This document shows positions 12,301 to 21,342 of a DNA stretch of 24,469 nt, in pieces. This stretch comes from Rodentolepis nana (lineage: Eukaryota; Platyhelminthes; Cestoda; Cyclophyllidea; Hymenolepididae). A program made the position numbers and the translations under genes. Each line of letters starts with the position of its first letter. Positions within the stretch are counted from its first letter, which is position 1. The notes beneath the pieces were generated by a model that was given only the letters and a program-made list of their open reading frames with translations, had not been told where the DNA came from and made no database searches. The DNA is taken from NCBI GenBank assembly GCA_900617975.1, contig UZAE01012843.1:1-24469 (forward strand), given 5' to 3'.

Positions 12301-13409
12301 TAGTATTTAAGCTCTGGATGATAGACGAGGTTTGCCAATTATAAGTCCCTGCTACATCTCAGAGAAATTCAAAGGTGGCTGTCAGGCCATTTTTACGATT
12401 CTGTCACTCACAATCGAGGTTTGGCCTCCTAACAGCCCCCCTCCCACATCTTAACCCGACTAACTATTACGATGAGATTCCGTGTTGTGGGAATAATATT
12501 AATCAACTTCGTCACACAGAATGCAAGATGATTTAGGGAACTTTCCCACGGAAATAGTAAAACTACTTTGTTCCAGATTCCGCGGCCAGTGTGGGGGTCG
12601 TACTGTGGTTAACAAGGATGATGACTATTAGTTGAAGTATTGAATTTCTTATAATGCCATCAAGAGTTGTAGTTATCATCCCTTTATGTTTCTTCTTCCT
12701 GATGAGGCCGACAAATTTTTCCATACCACCTGCACGAATTTGGGTCAATCTGTTTATAACCCAAACTTCAATCGGCCATAAATCTTATTCAAACCTCAAT
12801 TCAATTTAGTTTTAGGGCCGAACTCTACAAGATTGTACTCATCAAATTCGACTTCCTTTTTCTCCCATAAAAATGCAAATACTAGCATTTGAACTAAGCT
12901 ATTTACTACATTAACTATAAATAACAATCGTATGCTAAAATCATAACAGAACCTTTATTTCGACTAAACAGGAAGTGAGGTTTTAGACGTTTAGTGCAAA
13001 TAAACAAATAAACAATACAGTTGCAATGAAGGGGGAGAGAGAGGGAGGGGGAGGGAGAGGGAAAGGAACTTCATTGCCAGTTGGCACTTATTTGTCCGGA
13101 ACCGAAATTTGACAGTTGAGACGTCTCGGATACCGCGACGTCGGCAAAACGTGGTATTGTGGAAGCACAGGGATATCTGCTTACACAACAACTGCTATGG
13201 TATTTGTAGTAGCTAAACTAGACGGGAGAGAAGAGATATTCTGCGACTCTTCTTCCAATCCCCACTGCGTAGATGGAATAACTAAAATACATCTAATTAA
13301 AAAGCATCTTCCTTTTCCATCCAAGCATATACTGATTATTTTCTTACAAGGCAGCTCTACTGGACTATACCAGGAAGAAGTTCTTGTTACCTTAAAACAG
13401 TTGAACTCG
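12301..13409. other. Interval between the two inverted LINE ends
   Basis: The part nearest 12300 may be further decayed LINE. On the minus strand the reading frame continues with stops, and a different frame is open for some 19 codons, suggesting frameshifts. From about 12430 nothing recognisable remains. The open frame starting at 13116 is ordinary host sequence whose last 35 codons come from the inserted LINE copy B, so it is not a gene. A polypurine tract lies at 13029-13068. Confidence 0.5.
13029..13068. repeat. Polypurine GA/GGG tract
   Basis: This is an almost pure purine stretch of about 40 bp made of GAGAGAG and several G3-G5 runs. It is capable in principle of G-quadruplex or triplex (H-DNA) formation on the plus strand. 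It is low-complexity DNA with no gene association visible. Confidence 0.8.
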
Positions 13410-13420
13410 TTTTTTAAGGA

Positions 13421-13590
13421 AATGGAGAAGACCCACCTGGTTCGGTGTCCAGCCCTCCCAGAGATAATGGGAAGCAAGAAGACAGCTAATGAACTGCTAT
13501 ATATGTGCCCCCCCCCCCAATCATAGGGAAAGCTGAAGTTAAAGTTTAAGGGCTAATGATAGATATCATAAAGTCTGCCATTTGAAAAAA
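13421..13590 (+). mobile_element. 170-bp 5'-truncated LINE insertion (copy B)
   Basis: This second copy of the same LINE 3' end lies on the plus strand and faces copy A. It begins inside the zinc-knuckle region, reading MEKTHLVRCPAL, then a shortened C-terminus, a C-rich stretch (CCCCCCCCCCC, near 13508-13518) and the tail AAGTTTAAGGGCTAATGATA, then ATATCATAAAGTCTGCC and ATTTGAAAAAA. TTTTTTAAGGA (13410-13420) and TTCTTTAAGGA (13591-13601) bracket it exactly: an 11-bp target-site duplication with one mismatch. It is therefore a genuine, very short 5'-truncated retrotransposition event. Relative to copy A about 15 bp are deleted after RCPAL. It encodes nothing functional. Confidence 0.8.
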
Positions 13591-13601
13591 TTCTTTAAGG
13601 A

Positions 13602-14683
13602 CCTGTTAGCATCTACCGACTTGAACAGTGTAAAAGTGAAATCAAATCGAAGTACTTGAAATGATACTATTAGTATTATTATTATTTCATTTTAACTATG
13701 AATGGTGGAGCAAAGACATTAGCATTATTTAAACTATGAGGTAATTAAAGTAGTTAAAGCGATGTCAGTCGGTTTTTGAGGTAAGACGAGGATCAAAGTC
13801 ATACTCCATCTGAACTCCATAATCGTCAGGTTATCGCAAAATTTATTTCCTTTTCACGGGGCTTTCATTAAAGCCATCCATTAGGAGAGAAATGGTCTGT
13901 TTGTGAAATGCCTGTATTTCTATAACGATCCGCTTATCAGTGTCTTCTCACCTTGCGTTTTTTAAGAGTGGATGACACCGAACTTCCACGCAAATTGTCT
14001 CCCTTTTTCTCAAGCCTCTAATTATGGGTCATTATTCTAGATATCGTATTGTAAATTTATTTTAGTATTCTGCACTTTAGCTTATCGCTCTTTCTTAAAG
14101 AATAATTCAACGATTATATCTCCTCTTTTGTATAGCACTTGTTGGTTGCTATTAGCTAATTGCGCAATGAGGCTTCATAAGGGAAATTTTTCCCTTAGCC
14201 CTCTAGAGCTCATGTTTCCCCTTCTGTACAGGCGCGACCCCATCTGCCGAGCTGTTTATAGAACAGCCTTTAGGCTGGCACCATCCATCTTGCCAGAGAC
14301 AATAATAGACAACGAATTTTTTAAGCAGCTATACCTGAAATCTGATTGAAACCACTTGCTTTCCTAGCACTGGCCTTTTTGATATCAAATCGACACATTA
14401 GGCCATCCAGATTGTCTTTTCAAGCTCCATTTCCATGCATATTTGCTTGGTATTAATTTGCACTTCAAGATTCTACATTTCACTTCTACCTCACACGTAA
14501 ATTAAAATGTTATGATGAAGAACAGCGGGGCCTCTTTAGGTTTTGACCTTACCAATACTTCACCCGAGCCCCTTATGTGGTCTCCCGGGATTTTCAGGAG
14601 TTATTCGAAGCCGTCCAGATAGAAAGGAAATTAAAGGTTTTCCTTAATTTAAAAGACGAGCAATGTTCTACAATGCCGATCAA
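13602..14683. other. Unannotated DNA without a recognisable gene
   Basis: Only a 73-codon frame (14128-14349) is open. It shows no recognisable domain. I see no RNA gene or element boundary before the 5S-related head at about 14684. Confidence 0.5.
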
Positions 14684-14784
14684 AGGCGATCATACCGCAT
14701 AGAAAGCACCGATTCTCTTCCGATCACTGAAGTTAAACTAGGTCGGGCAGGGTTAGTACTTGCATGGGTGACCGGTGTTGCTGA
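14684..14784 (+). pseudogene. 5S rRNA-derived head of a SINE copy
   Basis: The sequence follows metazoan 5S rRNA closely: GGCGATCATACCGCATAGAA, then AGCACCG, TCTCTTCCGATCACTGAAGT, TAAACTAGGTCGGGCAGGG and TTAGTACTTGCATGGGTGACC. The three internal promoter blocks read by TFIIIA and Pol III are all present: box A (AAGTTAAACTAGGTC, 14730-14744), the intermediate element (about 14745-14750) and box C (GGTTAGTACTTGCATGGGTG and following bases, 14751-14773). After GGTGACCG the expected CCTGGGAACACCG-type segment is missing and the sequence resumes GGTGTTG, a deletion of about 14 bases between two ACCG strings. The 5' terminal helix is also degenerate. It is not a functional 5S gene: it lacks the 3' domain and is fused within a few bases to the SINE body that starts at 14791. 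Confidence 0.85.
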
Positions 14785-15128
14785 CTTCTTGGGGGTGCGC
14801 GATAGACTTACCTCCACATTGTGCACCCCGAACGACGTATTCTCATACGGAAAGAAAGTCTATAAACCGGCAGTCGACTTCTGACTTCAAACTACATGAC
14901 CCGACTCTATGTGTTATTCAATCACTTCCACCGTACTTATCCTACCTTTTCTCTGCCTTTGTGCCTGTCAGTCTCTTTTAAATACTTGAATAACTCCTCT
15001 GCCCCCTCCACTTTTTCTCACTTTGATGTTCCTCCCCTCTGTGAAGCCCGAAGTCAGCTAAAGGGCTAATAATAACCATCAAAACGCTTGCAATATGTAT
15101 CATAAAGCCCGCTGTTTGAAATAAATAA
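14684..15128 (+). mobile_element. 5S-headed SINE-like element (copy 4), chimeric
   Basis: This plus-strand copy joins the 5S rRNA-derived head (14684-14784) to a complete element body. The body starts at GGGGGTGCGCGATAGACTTA (14791), the same point at which the headless copies begin. It continues through CCGAACGACGTATTCTCATA, the GTCGACTTCTGACTTC block and the pyrimidine-rich centre to the tail AGCTAAAGGGCTAATAATAA. The tail is a mosaic: an ATCAAAACGCTTGC segment is followed by TATCATAAAGCCCGC and then TGTTTGAAATAAATAA, so both tail variants of the family occur in series. I found no convincing target-site duplication. Two readings are possible: the full-length ancestral form of a 5S-derived SINE, as in the SINE3 class known mainly from vertebrates, or a one-off chimera made by template switching. 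Confidence 0.75.
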
Positions 15129-18100
15129 GCATTTAGTATTTGATGGTAGGTCAATCTCATGTAGATTAAGCCATCGATGCAAGGTGTTAACCTTCTATGT
15201 CAAGATGATAAATACTGACGTTGTCACCTGGGCCAGTTCATACTCTCTTTCAAGCATGCAAATACTAATTACCTCGGTATTCGCCTAGGATATATGTTGG
15301 GAAGCTATCCTCCAAAAAATCATTTGAACATTCACTAAGTAGGCATCCAATGTTGGTTTGCTCGACTTATTAAAATTGTATCCAGCATCTGGTTTGTAAC
15401 TTTGGGCAGTTCTACGCTATTTGTGCGTTAAATCAGATCGCACCGCCTGATAACTAAATAGTTTAGATTAATGCTTACTCCAAAAGAGTTTGGTTCGAGG
15501 AAATTTTTCCACTTTGGATTAGACTACACTCAAGTGATTGTTGGAGGTAATTTACAGGTTTTTCTTGTCAATTGCAAGTTAAAAAATCTTTTAAAATGAC
15601 CAAATTTTCTTCAAGACACTTTTTGTCTTCCAAAAGGTCTAAACAATATATATGTGGGAGGGGGGGGGGGGTTGGTCTGAGCCAAGCCAGAAGGATTTAG
15701 GGAAAAGTTAAGAATCATAGCCTCCGTAAATCCGACTCTGTGGTTAGTAAGTTGTCACTGCTTAAATTATTCTTTTCGAAGCACATTTTACCAGGTGTGT
15801 AGACTGGTGACCTGAATACAGATTCAACGAATTCGTGTTTTTACTCTACTCTCGTGAGTAAGAGTTAGTAGAAGTGCGTGGTAACGCTCACCGCAACTCG
15901 AACGTAAAATGTCAAGTCTGAAGTTAAAATGCCAGGTACCTCTGATCGCGGGACGTACTAAATTAAACTGAGCAGGAATTTCAATCACATGTTTTGGTAA
16001 GCTTATGGTGAGTGTTGGTCAACATTTTGCAACTGAGACAGGTTTACCTATTTGCATCATCAGCATTCAGATTGTTGATAAAAGGTGGCCGTGTGATACA
16101 GCTTAGACAAGCATTTACGATTTCTTCATTATCTAGGTGAACTTCCCCAAAAGTTGAGATTTTTTGAAGAGGCCTAAACAAGCAAATGGAGCATTTTTGG
16201 CATGTGCTGAATAACCCATTAAAAAGAAGGAAAAATCAAATCTTATCACCGAGTTTCGCATAAAAATTGGAATTGGAGGGAGGGAGGGAGCGGGAAAGGG
16301 TGAATTGAGTCACTCTACATGTGTTTGCCTTTCTGCACTTTCATCGAAAAATTTCGACGTTTCAGTTGTACGCGTTGCTTGAATGACTGCGTATTTAAAT
16401 TGAAAGTAAATAATTATCGGTGGCATTATTAGACGTGGTATTCAGGTTCATAGTGTCGGACCACATCTATGACTCACTTTCAGATACAGCGACTTGAGTA
16501 AGATTGACTTCCTTACGATTGAAGTATGCGAAGCTTGTCTATTTACTCAGTGTGTAGTATAATTATGAATGCAGTGTAATGTGATGAGAACCACATAATG
16601 TCTATTCTCTTTAAAGACTTCTTCAACGAGTTGAATTAGGTGTTATTATGCTACATTTTGGACTGGTACTGAAGCACAAATTTACTTTATTTTAAAAATG
16701 GGAAGTTTCTAAACCACTATGAGTGCGACCCAACTATAAACGTCACAGCTTATTGGGCGTATTACAATTACAACAAGCAATATCTGATGCCTACACACCA
16801 TTCTGAAGAAATGTATGTCAATTATTAGAATGCCGTTCAAGAATGCTGATCAAGCTTATTTTCAAACTGACTAATTTGTCAATCCTTTCAGCAACCACTG
16901 ATTCTTTCAAAAGGAATTGTAGTAAATTAGTAGGTTAGAACCATCCAATAACAAATGGTATGCAAATTCGTTAAATTCACCGACACTCTAGTGAAGGAAG
17001 TACGGAGACCCCTCCAATAAGGAACTCATATGCCATTGTACTTCTGCACAGAAATAACCAATGGGATTATCCAATGAAATGATGGGAAATTTAATGATCG
17101 GCATTGATATTGTGACCGCTAACTTGTGTTTCTGTAACTGGTATTCTTCTATCTCTTTCATATGGATTGAATAATCGAATCAATTTGTTACTATTTTAAA
17201 AACTGCTTCCCTAGGTTTCTTAAATTTTGACTTTCTAACTCACTGACATGACTTGGTTAGGGAATGGAAGAATATTACTTCACGATAATTTTTAAAAAAA
17301 TTAATTTTTGGATAATAAAAAGGGGATTGTCTTTATTCTTTACTGATGATATCCCGAAATTATTGAACTACAAATCATCTCCACTTTTTCGACCTATAAT
17401 TATAGAATTTTCTTCACATTCTTGATTCAATAAAGTTTGAATTAAATGCATTAATGAAGGAAAAGAAATCTTACGCATAATTAATACAAGAATTAATTAA
17501 TCCGAAGAAAGAAGAAAAATCTGCATTATTAGTGAAAAATCTTTTGTTAATTAAATTACGGTTCCCTTCTCCCCCTCATCCTTCTCCTCCCCCCAACTCC
17601 TTCATTTTGCTGATCTGACATTTCGATCGGGAATACGCGGTAACCGTAGGCACTAGCCTTCAAAATTCATTCTTTTAAAGTGATGTCAAGGGGGTTGCTG
17701 TTCTCATTAACAAAGGTCTTAACTACTGGCTGGTATTTCAGTTAAATTAAGGGAGAATGGACGGTGAAACTACCGTTTAGAAGGAAAATGTCACCCCGAC
17801 TTTTTCGCAACCCTCCTAGCGTTTAGTATGCTATTTCGATGTAATCTAATGCCTCGTCATTTTCTTTTGAATACAATGATTTCATCTTCGAGGGGAAACT
17901 TAAATTTTACAATGCAAACAGTTTTATCTTGTTATTTAGTCGTGTTTATTTAAACAACAAATGTAATTTAGATTTAACATGACTTGGTTTAGTTTCTTTT
18001 CATGGAATCCCATTTCAGTAACATGATCTGACTTAGGCTAATAAAGCTCAGTTCCTCAAAGATAAGCCTTTGTTCATTTTTATTCTATTGCGTTTCTAAT

Positions 18101-18191
18101 CACATAATCATTGAAAAACTGATTCACTTATCTAAGCCATCAATTTAGCCAGAGATAGAGACTTTGTAATGGAATTCGAACCACTTCATAC
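15129..18191. other. AT-rich DNA without a recognisable gene
   Basis: No frame of note is open on either strand. A G run (15660-15671) follows a short TATATATG string, and a compact G-quadruplex motif lies at 16278-16300. TTAATTAAT-type strings near 17480-17560 are ordinary AT-rich sequence. I see no dispersed-element copy. Confidence 0.55.
16278..16300 (+). repeat. Compact G-quadruplex motif
   Basis: Five GGG runs are separated by loops of 1-3 bases (GGGAGGGAGGGAG, then CGGG and AAAGGG), which fits the canonical G3-N1-7 quadruplex pattern. No promoter or gene can be tied to it. Confidence 0.7.
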
Positions 18192-18647
18192 ATTTATTTG
18201 TATCAAATGGCAGGCTTCTTGAAGGTTATCATTAGCCCTTTAGTTGACTTCAGGCTTCACAGTGAGGAGGAGGAACATCAAAGTGAAAAAAAGTCGAGAA
18301 GGGAGGGGGAACAGAAGAGTGTTTGAAAGATGTAAAAGAGGCAGACACAAAGGTAGAAAAAAGGTGAGTGAGTACTATGGAAGTGGTCGAATATGACAAA
18401 CAGTGAAGTGTTTCATAGATGTAAAAGAGACAGACACAAAGGTAGAAAAAAGGTGATGTGAGTACTGTGGAAGTAGTCGAATATGACATAGAGTGGGATG
18501 AGTACTATGGAAGTGGTCGAATATGACAAACAGTGGGGTCATGGCAGTTTGAAGTCAGATGTCAACTGCCGGTTTATAGACTTTTTTGTCGTATGAGTAT
18601 ACGTTGCCTAGGATGCACCACGTGGAGGTAAGTCTATCGCACACCCC
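18192..18647 (-). mobile_element. SINE-like retroelement, copy 5, with internal tandem duplication
   Basis: This is a minus-strand copy lengthened to about 455 bp by tandem duplication in its centre (listed separately). The 5' end again lies at GGGGTGTGCGATAGACTTAC (18647). The CGTGGTGCATCC, CTCATACGAC and CGGCAGTTGACATCTGACTT blocks are intact, and the tail reads AAAGGGCTAATGATAACCTT then AAGCCTGCCATTTGATACAAATAAATG. The flanks ACCACTTCATA (18180-18190) and ACCACAGCTTA (18648-18658) match at 8 of 11 positions, so an old target-site duplication is possible but weak. Its plus-strand reading includes GGAGGTAAGT, a splice-donor-like string, at about 18623-18632. Confidence 0.8.
18329..18533. repeat. 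Tandem duplication inside SINE copy 5 (about 89 bp, plus about 42 bp)
   Basis: A unit starting GATGTAAAAGAG and running through CAGACACAAAGGTAGAAAAA and GTGGTCGAATATGAC begins at 18329 and again at 18418, a period of 89 bp. A third, partial unit (GATGAGTACTATGGAAGTGG, then TCGAATATGACAAACAGTG) begins at 18497 and repeats only the second half. Single-base differences between units show that the expansion is not recent or not perfectly maintained. Confidence 0.85.
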
Positions 18648-19854
18648 ACCACAGCTTAAATGGAACCCACCATCTGATTGATCACGGTTTGGTCTAACCA
18701 AGCAATCAAGACGTCGAAAGCTGTGCCTGTCTGCATTCTGACAGGCCTTTTGCAGTAGGTAAACAGCAAATATAGAAACGAATAGTTTGTCGATGTCCTA
18801 TCGGCTACACTTCTGACAACGAGTATAAGTCGACATATTCATACTATGTTTTTGTGGTGGCTTTCGGAGTTCTTGTAATAAATAGATTTAAATTAAGAAA
18901 ATTAAATATCTATTCAACGCCTCGTGAAATGTTACTATCAAAGATTTAATTCTGATCCTTTTCCCGTAGTGCGTTTTCAATCGCATAATGGAGTGAAATT
19001 TCGTCAACAAAGATACGATAAAATGAATCACATGCGAAGTGTTGTAAAGTATATCTTTTCACTTGCATCAGCTTGTTCTAGCTAGCAAAACAGATTGTTC
19101 CTTTTGCAGAAGCAGACCAACTTCATCCTAATTTCAAAATCGGCAAATTTGAATTCCCAGCAAAACTCCTAAGCTAGTCGGGAAAGTGTTCATTTTTATA
19201 GATTGGGCAAGAAATTAAAATAGTCTAATCTAGGAACAAAAACGTTGGAACACTGCAATACAGTCAATTTAAAGCTTTGTTCCCTTAGTTCATTCATTGA
19301 TAATTGAGAAGTTTACAACTCCTTTATTTGGTAGCCAGAAACCGAAAGAATGGCGACAAAATTTGTGGAAGGTCCGTGGAAACAATACCTAATGCCAAAC
19401 TATGATAATTAAAATTTGAAGAACGCTATATTTTTCTCAAAATGTATGATCCTATCAAACATATTATTAAAGCCATAAGGTTATGAGCCAAGGACTTAAC
19501 CCCATCAACTTAATTCGATTTATCAACAGTGATCCTATTTCGTTAGGAATCTCGATTCTTTGGGCAACAGATTTGTAATTAATAATCTGAATTAGATCAC
19601 ACACTTGTGTGGAATGAAAAATATCACTCGACTCCCGCTTTCCCCTGTTACCACATAACGTACACCATGTTGCCATATTTGGAACAAGTATGAGGACTTA
19701 AGCATGACATACAGAAGGGAAAGCCGACTTTGTCAGTTTCTCGCTCGTGAAGTGATGGGCACTTCACTTTACTTAAAGAGGCAAATAATTATTTGAAATA
19801 TTGCATCGTCACGATTGGTATAACTGTCGTCACTTCATCATAAACTAGGTTAAA
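18648..19854. other. AT-rich DNA without a recognisable gene
   Basis: The only frame above 60 codons is 19467-19676 on the minus strand, with no recognisable domain. I see nothing repetitive or structured here. Confidence 0.5.
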
Positions 19855-19867
19855 TTTTTCCGATTGC

Positions 19868-20177
19868 GAGGTGCCCAATAGACTTACCTCCACGTGGTGC
19901 ACCCTGGGCAACGTATACTTATGCGGCAAAAAAGTCTATTGATCGGCAGTTGACTTCTGACTTCAAAATTCTATGGCCCGACTATTTGTCATATTCGACC
20001 CCTTTCACAGTACTCATCTTACCTTTTTTATGCCTTTGTGTCTGTCCATCTGTCTATTTTACCTCTGTGAATCATTATTCTGACTTTTTTGTCACTTTGA
20101 TGTTCCTTCTCCTCTCTGTGAAGCCCAGGGCTAATGATAACTTTCAAAACGCCTGCCGTTCGATATAAATAAATAAT
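19868..20177 (+). mobile_element. SINE-like retroelement, copy 6, with clear target-site duplication
   Basis: This is a plus-strand copy bracketed by TTTTTCCGATTGCGAG (19855-19870) and TTTTTCCGATTGCAGAG (20178-20194). The duplication has at least 13 perfect bases, and 16 if a one-base indel is allowed. The body starts GAGGTGCCCAATAGACTTAC, the same 5' point as the other headless copies, followed by CTCCACGTGGTGCACCCTGG and GGCAGTTGACTTCTGACTTC. A stretch around the expected TCTGTTCCCCTC segment is reduced near 20080, and the segment between GAAGCCC and AGGGCTAATG is also shortened. The tail is AGGGCTAATGATAACTTTCA, then AAACGCCTGCCGTTCGATAT and AAATAAATAA, belonging to the ATCAAAACGC variant. 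It includes a tRNA B-box-like ATTCGACCCC near 19995, which may be chance. Confidence 0.85.
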
Positions 20178-20194
20178 TTTTTCCGATTGCAGAG

Positions 20195-20930
20195 CAGCTA
20201 GAATAATTAGTGGGGTTGATACACGTCTTAATGAAAACGGAATTTGTTGGCAGCCCAATTTCTTGCAATTAAACATTACACTTCACCACCTCTCTCAATA
20301 AATAGAATAATGTTTTCAAGGCATCAATTGGCGTGCAAATGATGACAGCCTGTCACTTTCCCATTTCGAAGATAGAGATACAATGACACCCTACATAGAC
20401 AGTATTTGATTAATGAACTCCGAGTCGCACCGACAACTGCTGCCCCAAATTAGTGAACCATTAACAACTTGAAAGTATCAATCACGAATTCGACAAGCAA
20501 AGTAACGTTTTAAAGCAAACCCAATAAAGCGTTATGGTACCTAACATTCACCCTAAATTATTTTCACTTGGAAGTGGGATTTGCGTTTCGATTGAGAGTT
20601 TCGCGTAGCTTCCTTTATACTGCTGCTCTTTATTCTACGAAAGAAATGGTTGAAGGCCTTTTACTCTACCCGTTCATAGTCCTATGGATTGCGGTTTGAA
20701 AAATATGCAAGATGTCGGTTGACAACATTCAGTTCCCCTAATGCCTAGAAGTGATCAAGATTTCGTGAAAAATAGTTCTCTTATCTTTGGAGTAACAGAG
20801 CAAAATTTACGAGTAATCATGGCTCAGCTCAACTTCTACAAAACTATATCTGCTAAAAGCTATGATTCTCAGTATCTCCGTAGTCAAATGGCAACCCAAA
20901 ATTCTTCGACCTATTTTGGAGCACCTACGT
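20195..20930. other. Unannotated DNA without a recognisable gene
   Basis: A 76-codon frame (20741-20971) runs into the next SINE copy and has no recognisable domain. I see nothing else in this stretch. Confidence 0.5.
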
Positions 20931-20944
20931 TTATTTGTCAAAGT

Positions 20945-21342
20945 ATTTATTTCAAATGGCGGGCTTTGTGATACTTATCATCAGCCCTTTAGCTGACTTC
21001 GGGTTTCACTGAGGAGAGAAACATTCATGTCACAAAAAGTGGAGAGGGAGGAACAGAAGATTGATTTACAGATGTAAAAGAGACAGACAGACACAAAGGC
21101 AGAGAAAAGAGACGTAAAAGAGACAGACAGACACAAAGGTAGAAAAAAGTAAAGATGAGTACTGTGAAAGTGGTCGAATATGACATACAGAAAGATGAGT
21201 ACTGCCTAATGGATCGAATATGACATATAGTGGGATCACGGTAGATTAAAGTCAGAAGTCAACTGCTAGTTTAGACTTTTTTGCCGCACGACAATACGTT
21301 TCCCAGGGTGCACCACGTGAAGGTAAGTCTATCGCACACCCC
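20945..21342 (-). mobile_element. SINE-like retroelement, copy 7, with target-site duplication and internal duplications
   Basis: This minus-strand copy is bracketed by TTATTTGTCAAAGT (20931-20944) and TTATTTGTCATAGT (21343-21356), a 14-bp target-site duplication with one mismatch. The 5' end is GGGGTGTGCGATAGACTTAC, exactly as in copies 1 and 5. Its tail, AGCTAAAGGGCTGATGATAA, then GTATCACAAAGCCCGCC and ATTTGAAATAAATA, is the copy closest to the LINE tail at 13535-13587. Its centre is expanded by two adjacent 40-bp tandem duplications (listed separately). It encodes no protein. Confidence 0.85.
21071..21230. repeat. Two adjacent 40-bp tandem duplications inside SINE copy 7
   Basis: The unit GATGTAAAAGAGACAGACAG... 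(21071-21110) is repeated at 21111-21150. Directly next to it the unit AAAGATGAGTACTG... (21151-21190) is repeated at 21191-21230. Both have a period of 40 bp. They lie in the same central, pyrimidine-rich part of the element that is expanded in copy 5. Confidence 0.85.

Noticed and set aside
13116..13526. 136-codon plus-strand open frame
   Set aside because: Its last 35 codons lie in the inserted LINE fragment beyond a target-site duplication, and the N-terminal part has no recognisable domain. The frame is a chance join of host flank and LINE.
11918..13590. DNA transposon with long terminal inverted repeats
   Set aside because: The inverted arms are coding and 3' UTR sequence of a LINE with A-rich ends, and the right arm alone has its own 11-bp target-site duplication. 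This is two separate retroinsertions.
14684..14784. Functional 5S rRNA gene
   Set aside because: About 14 bases of the 3' domain are missing, the terminal helix is degenerate and the sequence runs directly into the SINE body without a 5S-type terminator. It is a derived head, not a gene.
19990..20005. tRNA-type B box (ATTCGACCCC) as the promoter of the headless SINE
   Set aside because: There is no A box at a usual distance and the motif lies far from the 5' end. It is imperfect in most copies.
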